Source of the DNA: Bradyrhizobium sp. WSM3983
GTDB lineage: Bacteria > Pseudomonadota > Alphaproteobacteria > Rhizobiales > Xanthobacteraceae
Length of the DNA stretch: 64,000 nucleotides
Reading direction: 5' to 3'
NCBI RefSeq assembly: GCF_000473045.1
Contig: NZ_AXAY01000002.1
Location: forward strand, 396,771 to 460,770
Made by a program: the position numbers and the translations under genes. Below, in pieces: positions 8,467-18,249 of this stretch. The notes beneath the pieces are model-generated. The model was not told the origin of the DNA. It did no database searches and saw only the letters and a program-made list of their open reading frames with translations. The stretch's first letter is position 1. Each line of letters begins with the position of its first letter.

Positions 8467-8622
8467 GCAGGCAGGAATACCTCCAGGAGCGGTAATTGAC
8501 GCCATCGCGAGACAATGGCGTTGTCCGGGAAAATCGGGCCGCGCAAGTCTGGATTCGTTCGGTAGTTGGGATAAGCTTCCGACAATTGCAGAAAAATTGA
8601 AATCGACCGCCGGGAGGAGATG

Positions 8623-10419
8623 ATGCTCGACACCACGCTTAACGCGCGCGTCCAGGTCTTTCTTGACAAATTCGAAGCGGCGCTTGCGGCAAATGATCTC
8701 GACGCCGCCGTAGCGATGTTCGCACCGGAATGCTACTGGCGCGACCTCGTTGCTTTCACCTGGAACATAAAGACCATGGAAGGTCGCGATCAGGTCCGCG
8801 AAATGCTCAGCTCCTGCCTTGCGCGCACAACGCCGCGCAACTGGAAAATCGCCGAGGGGGAAGGCGCGACCGACGCCGGCGACGTAACCGAGTGCTGGAT
8901 CTCGTTCGAGACCCAGGTCGCGCGCGGCTACGGCTTGATCCGCCTCCAGAACGGCCAGATCTGGACGCTTCTGACCACGATGGTCGAACTGAAGGGTCAC
9001 GAGGAAAAGGCCGGCTTCAGCCGACCGCTCGGCGCCCGGCACGGCGTGAATCCCGGCGCCAAAACCTGGAAGGAATTGCGCGACGAGGAAACCGAGCTAC
9101 TCGGCGTCAAGGCCCAGCCCTATGTGCTCATCATAGGCGGCGGCCAAGGCGGCATCGCGCTCGGAGCGCGGTTGCGTCAGCTCGGCGTGCCCACCATCAT
9201 CGTCGAGAAGAACGACCGTGCCGGCGATTCCTGGCGCAACCGCTACAAGTCGCTCTGCCTGCACGATCCGGTCTGGTACGATCACTTGCCATACATCGAC
9301 TTCCCGAAGAACTGGCCGGTATTTTCGCCCAAGGACAAGATCGGCGACTGGCTGGAGATGTACACCAAGGTCATGGAGCTGAACTACTGGACCGGCACCA
9401 CGGCCAAACGCGCCGATTGGGACCACGCCCGCAACGAGTGGACCGTCGTCGTCGAGCGCGATGACGAGGAGATCACGCTGAAGCCGAAGCAACTGGTATT
9501 TGCGACCGGTATGTCGGCCAAGCCGAGCATGCCCCAATTCAGGGGCATGGACGCTTTCAAGGGCGAGCAGCACCATTCCTCGCGCCATCCAGGTGCCGAC
9601 CGCTACAAGGGCAAGAAGGTAGTCGTGATCGGTTCGAACAATTCCGCGCATGACATCTGCGCCGCGCTGTACGAGGCCGGCGTCGACGCGACCATGGTTC
9701 AGCGCTCGACCACCCATATCGTGCGCTCGGATTCGCTGATGCAATCGATAGCGGATCTCTATTCCGAGCGCGCCGTCCGCGGCGGCATGACGACGGCGAA
9801 GGCCGATCTGATTTTCGCCTCGCTGCCCTATAAAATCCTGGCTGGGTTGCAGAAGCCGGTCTACGACAAGATCCGCGAGGATGACGCCGATTTCTACGCG
9901 GGGCTGACGAAAGCCGGTTTCCGGCTCGACTTCGGCGACGACGATTCAGGGCTGTTCATGAAGTACCTGCGTCGCGGCTCGGGCTATTACATCGATGTCG
10001 GCGCCTCCCAGCTCATCATCGACGGCAAGGTCAAACTGGTCGCAGGTCAGGTCGAGGAAATCACGCCTAACGGCGTGAGGCTCGACGATGGCAAGGAACT
10101 GCCCGCCGATGTAATCGTCTACGCCACCGGCTACAGTTCGATGAACGGCTTCGTTGCCGACCTCATCAGCCGGGAAACGGCCGATAAGGTCGGCAAGGTG
10201 TGGGGGCTGGGCTCGAACACGACCAAGGACCCCGGCCCATGGGAAGGCGAGCAGCGCAATATGTGGAAGCCGACACAGCAGGAAGGCCTGTGGTTCCACG
10301 GTGGTAATCTGCATCAGTCGCGCCATTACTCGCAGTTCCTTTCCCTACAGTTGAAAGCACGCTACGAGGGGATCCCGACGCCGGTCTACGACCTGCAAAC
10401 CGTCCATCACAGGGCCTAG
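8623..10419 (+). CDS. Flavin-containing monooxygenase with N-terminal SnoaL-like domain
   Basis: This 598-residue soluble protein has two parts. Residues 1-125 have the look of a SnoaL/NTF2-like domain. From about 165 there is a class B flavoprotein monooxygenase: FAD-binding GGGQGG (172-177), an FATG motif in LVFATGMSA, an NADPH-binding VVVIGSNNSAHD and a late VIVYATGYSS. Such enzymes use NADPH and O2 to oxygenate soft nucleophiles or carbonyls. The substrate is unknown and no pathway neighbours help. ATG 8623 is preferred over 8620 because GGAGG (8613-8617) is then 5 bases away. It is transcribed alone. Confidence 0.88.
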   Translation: MLDTTLNARVQVFLDKFEAALAANDLDAAVAMFAPECYWRDLVAFTWNIKTMEGRDQVREMLSSCLARTTPRNWKIAEGEGATDAGDVTECWISFETQVARGYGLIRLQNGQIWTLLTTMVELKGHEEKAGFSRPLGARHGVNPGAKTWKELRDEETELLGVKAQPYVLIIGGGQGGIALGARLRQLGVPTIIVEKNDRAGDSWRNRYKSLCLHDPVWYDHLPYIDFPKNWPVFSPKDKIGDWLEMYTKVMELNYWTGTTAKRADWDHARNEWTVVVERDDEEITLKPKQLVFATGMSAKPSMPQFRGMDAFKGEQHHSSRHPGADRYKGKKVVVIGSNNSAHDICAALYEAGVDATMVQRSTTHIVRSDSLMQSIADLYSERAVRGGMTTAKADLIFASLPYKILAGLQKPVYDKIREDDADFYAGLTKAGFRLDFGDDDSGLFMKYLRRGSGYYIDVGASQLIIDGKVKLVAGQVEEITPNGVRLDDGKELPADVIVYATGYSSMNGFVADLISRETADKVGKVWGLGSNTTKDPGPWEGEQRNMWKPTQQEGLWFHGGNLHQSRHYSQFLSLQLKARYEGIPTPVYDLQTVHHRA

Positions 10420-10631
10420 GCTTTCATGGCACACAGATGCTCGCGGGTTGGCGTCGCCCAGCGGCTTTATGCGCGTCCGCTCCTCAAGCGATTTAATGTC
10501 TTAAGGCATTCTCCTATCAGCAATCTGACAAGGACGCCGAGAAAGGCGCGCTTCTTCCTTGGGCAAGCTGCCGGGGTAACGCGAATTCCATGCCCAGTCG
10601 CGCCGAACTACATCAGAGGGCACGCGCAGTT

Positions 10632-11471
10632 CTAATGAGCCATTAGGACGGGCAAATCCGCGTGTTCCATGATATAGCTAGTCGCACCGCCGAATATCAT
10701 TTGCCGCAGCCTGTTGCGGGTGAAGGCCCCTTTTATCAACAGATCGCAGCCTTGTGCTCTGGCCGCGTCAAGGATCGCCTCACCAGTGTCGCGGTTTTCC
10801 AGTTCAATGCTCATTAGCTTGGCGGCAATGTCGTTGTACAGCAATTGCCGGACTATCTGATCGGCAGATGGGCCTGGTACCTCTTGTCCGCCAACCACGG
10901 TCAGCACGGTTACCCGTTCCGCCAGACGAAGCAACGGCATAGCAAATGCGTTTGCCCGAGCCTGCTCGGTACTACCGTTCCAGTGGATCACAATGTTCGT
11001 CGCGATGCTTCTCGGCGCCTCTACTGGCACCAGCAGGACGGGCCTGCCACTCTCAAACAGTGCGGATTCAATGGCGCGCCGGTGAGGGCCGACAGCATCA
11101 ACGTCGGACCGCGTCATTACAATCACGTCGAAAGCGCGCCCATAACTTCCGACAAAGTCTTCACCCTCAGGCGCGGTTTCCAACCAGCCGAAGCATGGTC
11201 CGCTCGAACCTGCGGTGGCTCTGGCAATATCGTGCTTCAGCATGAACGCCTCGAACGAGCGGTGCATTTCGGCTAATTCTTCCTCGCTCTCCGTATAATA
11301 CGAATCTAAAGAAAACCCGGTGGCCAATTCTGCGACCAAATATTGAGGGATGCCGAACCGGAGCGGAAAGCCTTCGAGGTAGGCGCCGGTACGTTGCGCG
11401 AGACGTGCGGCGGCCTCGAGCACGGATGCCATGATCGCAATGTTTTGGATCGGTACCAAGATCGTCTTCAT
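10632..11471 (-). CDS. Universal stress protein, tandem UspA type
   Basis: The 279 residues hold two Usp folds in tandem. The first starts MKTILVPIQNI and the second at about 155 (IATNIVIHWNGSTEQARANAFAMPLL). The C-terminal domain keeps a nucleotide-binding-like segment, LLIKGAFTRNRLRQMIFGGAT, ending in HADLPVLMAH, typical of Usp. These proteins are induced by stress and starvation and several bind ATP. ATG 11471 is chosen over upstream codons because GGAGG lies 7 bases before it and the fold begins there. Confidence 0.88.
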   Translation of the reverse strand: MKTILVPIQNIAIMASVLEAAARLAQRTGAYLEGFPLRFGIPQYLVAELATGFSLDSYYTESEEELAEMHRSFEAFMLKHDIARATAGSSGPCFGWLETAPEGEDFVGSYGRAFDVIVMTRSDVDAVGPHRRAIESALFESGRPVLLVPVEAPRSIATNIVIHWNGSTEQARANAFAMPLLRLAERVTVLTVVGGQEVPGPSADQIVRQLLYNDIAAKLMSIELENRDTGEAILDAARAQGCDLLIKGAFTRNRLRQMIFGGATSYIMEHADLPVLMAH

Positions 11472-11982
11472 TCTCAACCTCCGTGTTTCAGGTGAACACT
11501 CGCGTACAGCGTCCAGTCTCCTTTGAGACAAGGCTAACGGATTGCGACTGAGGCCGACGAATTACTCCTGATTGCGACGCAGTCCGTCATCAAAATGCCG
11601 AGCGACGTAGTCTGCATGTTAGCGCTGCCTGGCGTGCTGTTCGACAGCAGTGATAGTAGATCACGCCGTCAACGCGATGGTTCGTCCGCCCCTGCGTTTA
11701 TCCGGGCAAATTTGCACGACGTTGCGTCTCGGGCAGGCCATTCCGATGGGGCAGCTTTTGGAAAACGGACCTGTCCGAGAGGACGGCTTCGCCTGAGGCT
11801 CATTTGCGCCGATGACGCCATGCCGTTGGCGATGTCTTTGTTTACTCCTAGTAGCAGACGCCAGCACGAACGCCGACGATCGGCGCTATGGGCCACGAGC
11901 AGACGGGAAAACCTGTGTTCACAGGAATGTGCACAGCGGGTCAGGAAGTAGACGTCGAGATACTCGCCTTAAGTGGTCTCGA
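11472..11982. other. Gene-free stretch
   Basis: Only short frames without ribosome sites or recognisable domains occur here. The plus-strand frame at 11888-12127 overlaps the better-supported minus gene and is not accepted. Confidence 0.45.
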
Positions 11983-12288
11983 TTATTCCCTTAAGGTGCC
12001 AGTTATCCTTTCACCGGATAACGTTACAAAAGTACCAGTTTTGAGACATGCTAGGCGGGCGGCCTCACATCGTGAAGCCATGCTAGGATGGGCGCTGTTC
12101 TTCATCCGACATGAATCAGCGCGGTGAGAGCAACTTACAGCAGCCCGCTCTTGACGTTTGCTGCAATCACCCATGAAGCAGCCTTTGCCGCCGTTGATCT
12201 TCTTGTCAGTGTTGACTGCGGCTGCGTGATTGCTGGTGAAGATCAGCACCAAAACGATGAGTGCTGAAGTGGATAACTGACGTTTCAT
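11983..12288 (-). CDS. Small cysteine-rich secreted protein
   Basis: This 101-residue protein has a clear signal peptide (residues 1-24, ALIVLVLIFTSNHAAA). The mature part has six cysteines (CFMGDC, CSHRADSC, CEAARLAC) and ends in a GTFVTLSGERITGTL segment. The regular C-x4/6-C pairs suggest disulfides in the periplasm. I recognise the pattern from rhizobial exported microproteins but know no function. Confidence 0.68.
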   Translation of the reverse strand: MKRQLSTSALIVLVLIFTSNHAAAVNTDKKINGGKGCFMGDCSKRQERAAVSCSHRADSCRMKNSAHPSMASRCEAARLACLKTGTFVTLSGERITGTLRE

Positions 12289-12706
12289 AAATCGCCTACT
12301 CCAGTTCCTGCAACTTAAGCAGGTGGAGCGCGGCGCCGCAAGCGGATCAGCTTGTCAATATTCATTCACTCCCTCAGGGATACCGCATCGACGTAATGGC
12401 ATAATTTTTCCGCTCCGGGTCACAAGCGGTCGCCAACGATGCTCGGTTTACCGCTAACAACCGACGAGACTTGGGCTGAATATCGTCGCTTGGGCAAACA
12501 GCCGAACGGGCAAGCCCGCTGTTGGCGCGGATCGATTCTACGTGAAACGTTTGCATCCCGGGTTCAAGGGCTCAGAACGACGGCATCGATCAATGCCTCA
12601 CTTTTGGGCGCCCGGCCTGCGAAGCTCCCTAATTCGGTCTCCCGGCTTTCGTGTTGCCGCCATAAACAGTACGCACGAATGTGTGACCGCATATGGGGAG
12701 AAAAAG

Positions 12707-12982
12707 ATGCGAGCACGAAGAACATGGAAAGTCGTGGGGGCCGGACATCACCACTCAACAATCGAGGAACTTCAGCTGGAACTGGCGGCTCTCAACCGGT
12801 GCATAGCGGCTTTGGAAAAGGCTGCGGCCGATCCTGGCGATGTAGAAGTCGTTACTGCATATGCGCTGACGCTCGCCGAACGGATCGACGAGGTGCGCTG
12901 GTTAAATCCCGCAGAGGCGTTGGGCTGGTTGTTCGATAACGCAACTCGCAAAGCCCCTGAAGAAGTGCCGGCACCAGCCTGA
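12707..12982 (+). CDS. Small hypothetical protein
   Basis: The 91 residues from ATG 12707 start MRARRTWKVVGAGHHHS and continue with a long helical region (IEELQLELAALNRCIAALEKAA…VTAYALTLAERIDEVRWL). A GGGGAG ribosome site lies 7 bases upstream. An in-frame extension to 12542 exists but looks noncoding. Soluble, probably coiled-coil; function unknown. Confidence 0.6.
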   Translation: MRARRTWKVVGAGHHHSTIEELQLELAALNRCIAALEKAAADPGDVEVVTAYALTLAERIDEVRWLNPAEALGWLFDNATRKAPEEVPAPA

Positions 12983-13140
12983 GCATCTGTTTTCGTCCGT
13001 GCTCATAGCGCAGTCGGCTCGTTTCATGTCCGTCGCGCTCATCTGTCGACATCCGGCGCGGTGCGGCGCGAGTGCGCGGAGCATTCGTCGCGACACAGGT
13101 ACCAAGTGTCGGGCTGATGCGCCGAACGTCCCCTCCGGCT

Positions 13141-13235
13141 GGTCATAAGCGGCGCTCCCGGCTGGCGTCGGGCGTGTCCGCTCCAACTCCGACAGCCGAC
13201 GTGCTCGCTGCCGGACCGCAGTTCGGCTCAGGGCC
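13141..13235. repeat. Dispersed ~95-bp repeat, copy C (degenerate)
   Basis: It begins GGTCATAAGCGGCG, has a diverged TCCGCTCCAACTCC middle and ends GCTCAGGGCCA. The order and length match copies A and B, with many substitutions. Confidence 0.35.
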
Positions 13236-14218
13236 ATCAACGAGTCGCCAACCTACCAACGATTCAACCGGCACTTGGGCGACTGGACCCGACTCACTAG
13301 CTTTCGTCTAGCTTAGTGTCGTCACTTCATACCGGCGGCGATGGCACCGACCAAGGGCTTGGCGTACCGATCCATCCAGAGCGGAAGCAACGGAACCGGC
13401 CCTGCGAGCCGGCAGTTGCGGGACACGGCCGGCGGGGTGGCGCCCGCCGACTCTTTTCCCGATCGAGCGGCAGTTGGCCGCTCAAATGCTTGCCGCGTGG
13501 TTGATGAAGAGGGTATGCCATGCGAAACATCGCCCATCTCCTGATACGGTTCTGGGCAGGGAAGCCAACCTGCGTCCAATACCCAGATTGCGGTTATGGC
13601 TGAAAACCGAGATCGATCCAGCATGGCTGATTTTGTCCGGATCCTGCAGGCTTACGATCAAGCCCAGTAGGGCAGAAGCTAGGGGCGTCCGCGTCAGTCC
13701 GTGATACGGCTTCCGAGCAAACCAAAGCCAACACCTGAGACCGCACCGCGCCCAGTTTATATCGACCACGTCCATTCAGGGGCATTTGCGTCGATCGCGA
13801 CGGCATTCCACGGCCTGTGCGACGCACAATGCGTTGCACGATCACCGATCATGGTTGGGGACCCATTCCTCCGCGGTTTCGTCCCAATGATGGGTGTCGT
13901 CGAAGTGTTTCCAGAGTGGCTGCCTTTGCTTACTTTCGCCGTTCTGTCGGTTTGCATGGGCGCGGAGTTGGACAACAAGCGCCCCAGCTATCATCACCCA
14001 TTCGCGAGCTCTATATCGGGAGCTCCATTTGATTGCCGCGAGCATTGGATGCCTCCTTCAAAGTAAGAAGCCATCGCCACATTAATCCGGGCCAAGAGCA
14101 CAGGGAAGTAAACTACTTCACAGGCAGTCAACATCTTCGACATAGCCCCGGGGGTGATGCCGGGAGGCGATCACTGCGCGCGACCGCGAGCAAATCATCG
14201 GCTCGCTCCTTCCGCTAA

Positions 14219-14295
14219 GGGTCAATCGCGTCGGTTTGCCTCTCTACCAGCCACGTCCAGTCTACCCCAAACTCCGGACGTGCCGCTGGATCGCA
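14219..14295. repeat. Dispersed ~95-bp repeat, copy D
   Basis: It begins GGGTCAATCGCGTCGGTTT and contains CCACGTCCAGTCTACCCC, matching the core of copies A and B. Confidence 0.45.
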
Positions 14296-14703
14296 CTAAG
14301 TGAAGCCATGGCCAGAAGCCGAACTTGGCGACCGCGCTCTTCAGCAGGTACGGGCGCGTTCAGCATGGCCCAAACTGTCGCCGAAGTTGTTTTGTCTCTG
14401 CTGGGAAAGCGCCGTACGGCAGAGCATGTCTCTTGAGAGTCTGGCCTGAGGGTTCGCATACTACCCCGAAATAGATAAGGAGTTCTCCCTAAGAGGCATA
14501 GGATCGCGTGTAGCCGAACGCGTAGCACTGGCGGTGACTTTGGAGCCGCGACATAGAAGTTCCTGATCTGTGGAACAGTATGCGCAAGAGCAAGAGTTCG
14601 CGATCTGGTGCGCGCGAGATGTCTCGGAATGCCGGGCACTATGCCGTCGCAAAGCGCCAGGCCATTTGATGGTTTTCAGCAAATTTCGCGATGGAGAAAT
14701 ACG

Positions 14704-15429
14704 ATGAGCATCTTTCAGCACATTGTGAAGGCAGCGACTATGGGAGCCTTGGCGGTCCTTTTTACCGCTCCGATCGCGGCAGCGGAGCAAGGCGGGCGAT
14801 ACTGGGTGCCGAAGACGAGCGACGGCTCACAGCCCAGACCGTCAATGGAAAATCCGACCCAATATTCCAAACCAGCAACAACGACCCTGGCCCCGTACCC
14901 AGCGCTGATAACCACCCCAGCTCCATACTCCGGATCGATCAAGTCGAACCGAGCTCCGCATGGGCCATGGCTAGTGAAAAACTCGACGGATCGGCTCGCT
15001 GTGAAACAGGCCCACAAGCGATCCTTTCTCGCTGCGATGGCCCGGACCGTCCCCGTTTCTAAAACGCACCGTTTGATCCTGCAGGTCGACACGAATGATC
15101 CTGCCGCGATGAATCTCACGTTAAACAACGCAACGAACGTCACGCAACACTATAGGGAACTCAGGGAGAAAGTGAAGATCGAGGTGATCACGTTCGGGCC
15201 TGGGCTGCATATGCTTCGCGATGACACGTCGCCCGTGAAAGCTCGAATAGAGCAGATGGCGCTGAGCACGCCGGAGGTATCATTCAAGGCATGCGGCAAC
15301 ACCCAAGAAAAAATGCAACAAGCCGAGCACAAGGACATACCGATTGTTTCTCAGGCCCAGGTTGTAAAATCAGGCGTGGTGCGCGTCATGGAACTGCAGG
15401 AGACGGGTTGGACCTACGTAAAACCGTGA
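14704..15429 (+). CDS. Exported DsrE/DsrF-family protein
   Basis: This 241-residue protein has a signal peptide (residues 1-27, GALAVLFTAPIAAA). A proline-rich low-complexity linker (about 40-85) precedes a C-terminal DsrE-like domain: HRLILQVDTNDPAAMNLTLNNA, then KVKIEVITFGPGLHML, then VSFKACGNT with the conserved cysteine. DsrE proteins handle sulfur or thiol chemistry, though many exported members are uncharacterised. A periplasmic location follows from the signal. The start is the ATG after a GGAGAAA site. The ~60-residue proline linker is unusual for the family. Confidence 0.8.
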   Translation: MSIFQHIVKAATMGALAVLFTAPIAAAEQGGRYWVPKTSDGSQPRPSMENPTQYSKPATTTLAPYPALITTPAPYSGSIKSNRAPHGPWLVKNSTDRLAVKQAHKRSFLAAMARTVPVSKTHRLILQVDTNDPAAMNLTLNNATNVTQHYRELREKVKIEVITFGPGLHMLRDDTSPVKARIEQMALSTPEVSFKACGNTQEKMQQAEHKDIPIVSQAQVVKSGVVRVMELQETGWTYVKP

Positions 15430-15587
15430 CCCGCTACTTCCGGTCTGCCTCAGGTGAACAGTCACGTTCAGGGTCGCCATCTGTGCAGTTCCGTCCAGCA
15501 AGCGCGCAGGACACGAAGCGTCGCATGTTCGGTTGGGTCAGAAGACGTCATCGAACCTAAGCCGACGCGACGTCTGCTACGGGTGTG

Positions 15588-15940
15588 CGCCGTGACAAGG
15601 CGGCGCTTTCCAGTGGGTGCAAGCCCCATCCGGCAAACGCTCCAGCCGGAAGCAATCGGAGCAGTCATGGAGGTAACGAAGTGGTTGAAGCCTTCGATTA
15701 GCGTGTCACGCATTGGTGACAGCGCGGCCGTAACGCGAGTGAACGCCGAGCAAGCCTCGAAAAGGACGATGCGCAGGCCGACCCGACGACCCTTTCGGGG
15801 AAGGCTGACACGGCTGGAGGAAGTGAGCGAAGCAGTACCTCCAGTCGCTGCGCCGGGGTAGTGGCGACAGCATGTACACAAGGAAAGCGTACGCAACACG
15901 GGAGGCCCCACGACGTGGTCAGGGATGACCAACCGGACGC
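15588..15940 (+). mobile_element. Group II intron 5' remnant (no reverse transcriptase)
   Basis: The stretch starting GTGTGCGCCGTGAC, followed by GTGGGTGCAAGCCCCATCC and CTCCAGCCGGAAGC, resembles the 5' domain of bacterial group II introns. A following piece (CGCAACACGGGAGGCCCC) also fits. No intron-encoded reverse transcriptase follows, so only a relic remains. The 3' limit is uncertain. The call rests on remembered motifs and needs a covariance search. Confidence 0.4.
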
Positions 15941-16531
15941 CCACGTTCCCGGTCCGTGACGACCAGTCCGTTTCACACCGTCCGGCCGGTCGTCGACGCG
16001 CAAGGTCTCGACCGAGAGCAGCTCGCGTTCGGTGCCGGGTCCGACGATTGCCTTCGTGATACTGCGCGGGCGGACCAGCGTGCTGGCGATCGATCCTTGC
16101 GGCCGGCCGGGATGACGACAAACGACCTCAGAACAGCTTCGCCGGTGACGCACAGCCGACGGCCCAGTTGGGAGGGGAGCTAGAGACCCGGGCCGCTCGG
16201 CGGCGAGCAAGCACGCACCAACTCTCGTTCGGAATCCCAAGTTCTTATTTCAGAAGGAGTAAGCGACCTCAGCTTCGGCAGGGTGATGAGCTGAGGCCGC
16301 CTAGCGCTTCGGATCGGAGGCGAAACCAACCGACGCCGGGCGAAGGTAGGCTGCTGCAAAATCTTCAGATGTCCACTTGAGCACACTACGTCTTGGTTGT
16401 TCGCGCGCGTGCTCTACATCTCGTCAATGCTTAGTCTCAAGCTGCCGAATTTCGATAGGCTTCGGTATTTCGCCGGAGGTGTGTCCAGCGCAGCTTGAAC
16501 TTATACTGCCACGCTCTGAGTGAGCGTTGGG
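15941..16531. other. Gene-free stretch
   Basis: No supported gene. An 8-bp inverted repeat CCTCAGCT…AGCTGAGG lies near 16268-16298. Confidence 0.4.
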
Positions 16532-16696
16532 ATGACGAGCCACCGGAAGAAGAAAAATCCGCCCATCCTCATTTGCTACGAATGCAGGCGTCCTATGGAT
16601 TATCTTGCGACACTGCCGGAGATTGCAAAGCTACCAGCAGTGCATGCCTACAGGTGCTTGCCATGCCGCAGGGTTGATACGATCGATCTGAAGTGA
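16532..16696 (+). CDS. 54-aa zinc-ribbon microprotein
   Basis: Reading from ATG 16532 gives 54 residues: a basic start (MTSHRKKKNPP), then CYEC, a helical middle (MDYLATLPEIAKLPAVHAY), then CLPC and VDTIDLK. Two CxxC knuckles 27 residues apart are the pattern of a zinc ribbon. The role is unknown. Likely functions for such a small protein are nucleic-acid or protein binding. It overlaps a longer frame that has no such motif, which I reject. Confidence 0.65.
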   Translation: MTSHRKKKNPPILICYECRRPMDYLATLPEIAKLPAVHAYRCLPCRRVDTIDLK

Positions 16697-17113
16697 GGCC
16701 CCGCGCTCACGCCACCGGAGTAGGCTTCGAGCCCGTTGCTCGATCACGGCGCGCTTTTCTTTTGGCTCTTGCGGGCCCGGTAACCTGGGTCCGTTTGGGG
16801 CGCTGGCTATGTTGTCCGCTCGATTTGTTCGGAAGGAGAAATCTCGCGGCCCAACGCTGTTCAAACCTTCGCTCGATTTCCAGAGGAATGGCTGACATCA
16901 ACAGGTCTCCGCGGCACACCCCTCCGGATGTCTTAACGCAGACGGTGCTCACAAGTTGCCTTCTGAAGAGTGCCCGCTGGTTCACGCTGGCGGGACTCAT
17001 GCTACATCAACCTCAAGCGACCGGTGCCCGCCGGTCTATATCTCTGCTAACTCCCGCCGCCGGCTCACGAGGTCGGCGGCAATTTCTTTGGTCCACGGAT
17101 CAACAAATGCGAA

Positions 17114-17141
17114 GGCCGCAGCGACTGAGCTCGCTGCGGCC
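17114..17141. other. Perfect 11-bp hairpin (GGCCGCAGCGA)
   Basis: GGCCGCAGCGA (17114-17124) and TCGCTGCGGCC (17131-17141) flank a 6-base loop. An almost identical hairpin in identical flanks (AAGGCCGCAGC…GCTGCGGCCCG) occurs at 18174-18199. No clear T-tract follows on either strand. Confidence 0.6.
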
Positions 17142-17164
17142 CGAGTAATTTAATGCACGTCAGC

Positions 17165-17219
17165 GTGCTTAGGGAGAGCGCTACCGGGGCTGGCTGGCAG
17201 GCGCTTTAACCCTAAGCAC
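17165..17219. other. Long hairpin with GGGGCTGGCT loop
   Basis: GTGCTTAGGG (17165-17174) pairs with CCCTAAGCAC (17210-17219) and inside it AGCGC pairs with GCGCT. The loop contains CCGGGGCTGGCT, also found in the loop of the hairpin at 18373-18409. It lies about 75 bases before the gene at 17296. Confidence 0.55.
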
Positions 17220-17295
17220 CAAAGTGTGCATACCAGATTTTCCCGGACGGCTACGATGCTGACCCATTTTAGAATTGGATATTGGGAGCTACCCA

Positions 17296-17490
17296 ATGCC
17301 AGCAGGCATTGAATCGATCGTTTCCGCTTGTGTGCGTTCGAAGAACCGGCAAGCCCTGAAGAATATGCGCGAGCTCCGGTGCCAGTTGCTCAAACCGTTA
17401 CAGTCCACATCGGGCATCAACGCGGCTCGGTCTCGAGATTCTATCCTTGAGGACCTCCGAGTGATCGAGGGGGGACTGGAGCAGCTTTGA
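17296..17490 (+). CDS. 64-aa hypothetical protein
   Basis: From ATG 17296 the protein reads MPAGIESIVSACVRSKN… and ends LEDLRVIEGGLEQL. It looks like one long amphipathic helical hairpin rich in Arg and Leu (ALKNMRELRCQLLKPLQ). It is similar in style to short rhizobial proteins. Function unknown. A TTG seven codons upstream is the only alternative start. Confidence 0.55.
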   Translation: MPAGIESIVSACVRSKNRQALKNMRELRCQLLKPLQSTSGINAARSRDSILEDLRVIEGGLEQL

Positions 17491-17603
17491 TCGCCACAGC
17501 CCGGCTGAGCCAGTGAGGAGCGATCATTTTAAGACATGAAGGTCGGAACGTTCATTCGGCCCGGCGCGTTACGCGTTGTTAAGGGACACACCGGGAGGCG
17601 CCG

Positions 17604-17804
17604 GTGTCAGATGTCGAGTATCATCTCAGGCAGGCAGAGGCCGCCGCCCGGCTGGCTCTTGTAGAGCCCGATCCGGCGATGGCGATAACCCTCCATGTCC
17701 AAGCACCGGAGCAGTACGAGAAGGCCGAAAAGGCAGAGAGCAATGCGGCTCTTGCCTGTCGTCCCTTTTTCGCCAACGACAATAATCGCACCGCAAATGG
17801 ATAA
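17604..17804 (+). CDS. 66-aa hypothetical protein
   Basis: It starts with GTG at 17604 and reads SDVEYHLRQAEAAARLALVE, then ITLHVQAPEQYEKAEKAE. The content is helical with Ala and Glu, as in a TPR-like or coiled single repeat. It has no cysteines and no signal. Function unknown. Confidence 0.55.
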   Translation: MSDVEYHLRQAEAAARLALVEPDPAMAITLHVQAPEQYEKAEKAESNAALACRPFFANDNNRTANG

Positions 17805-17922
17805 GGCCGCCTCGTCGGCGGCGTCTTTCACTAGTCATCCGCATGGTGTGGAGGTCCGATCCTAAAGCAGAACCTGCGGCCAACCTTACCCGCTTCGCAA
17901 CGCCGAGCGAGTTTCTGCTTTG

Positions 17923-18135
17923 CTAGCCGTCTCGGCAACGAACGCCAAAGTTGTCGCATGTAAGCGCAAAAGCCTCTTTCGCCCCGACATCTTCAAAACA
18001 GAAGCGTGTGCCGACTTCGGCGCGATCAGTCCACCAGTTGATCTGCTTTCCTTTTGCGATGCGCGAAGCTTCTCCCCGGAGCAGGTCCAGTTGTCTTCCT
18101 GCTGCATGGACGATCAGGCAATGTTCGTTGGGCAT
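17923..18135 (-). CDS. 70-aa hypothetical protein
   Basis: From ATG 18135 it reads MPNEHCLIVHAAGRQLDLL, then GKQINWWTDRAEVGTRFCFED and AKEAFALTC. The alternation of beta-like and helical segments and the tidy codon use suggest a small folded domain of unknown function. The 11-bp hairpin at 18174-18199 lies about 40 bases upstream of its start and may belong to its leader. Confidence 0.55.
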   Translation of the reverse strand: MPNEHCLIVHAAGRQLDLLRGEASRIAKGKQINWWTDRAEVGTRFCFEDVGAKEAFALTCDNFGVRCRDG

Positions 18136-18173
18136 TGAATTCGACCCCTAAAACGTAATTCGATAAATACGAA

Positions 18174-18199
18174 GGCCGCAGCTGGGGGCAGCTGCGGCC
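18174..18199. other. Perfect 11-bp hairpin (GGCCGCAGCTG)
   Basis: GGCCGCAGCTG (18174-18184) and CAGCTGCGGCC (18189-18199) flank a GGGG loop. It shares its flanks with the hairpin at 17114-17141, so the two are repeat copies. Confidence 0.6.
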
Positions 18200-18249
18200 C
18201 GCGCATTGGTCAAAAATAACCGGGTGAAAAAGATCTAAGTGAAATATGC

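Larger units (their letters stand above)
12983..14703. other. 1.7-kb stretch without a supported gene
   Basis: Several 60-120 codon frames occur on both strands but none has a convincing start region, domain or consistent codon use. The stretch contains copies C (13141) and D (14219) of the dispersed repeat. I read it as decayed accessory DNA. Confidence 0.5.

Noticed and set aside
16956..17153. Possible small protein on either strand around the hairpin at 17114 (minus-strand text AFVDPWTKEIAADLVSRRRE)
   Set aside because: It has no start codon in a sensible place and only about 25 codons; perhaps a C-terminal relic.
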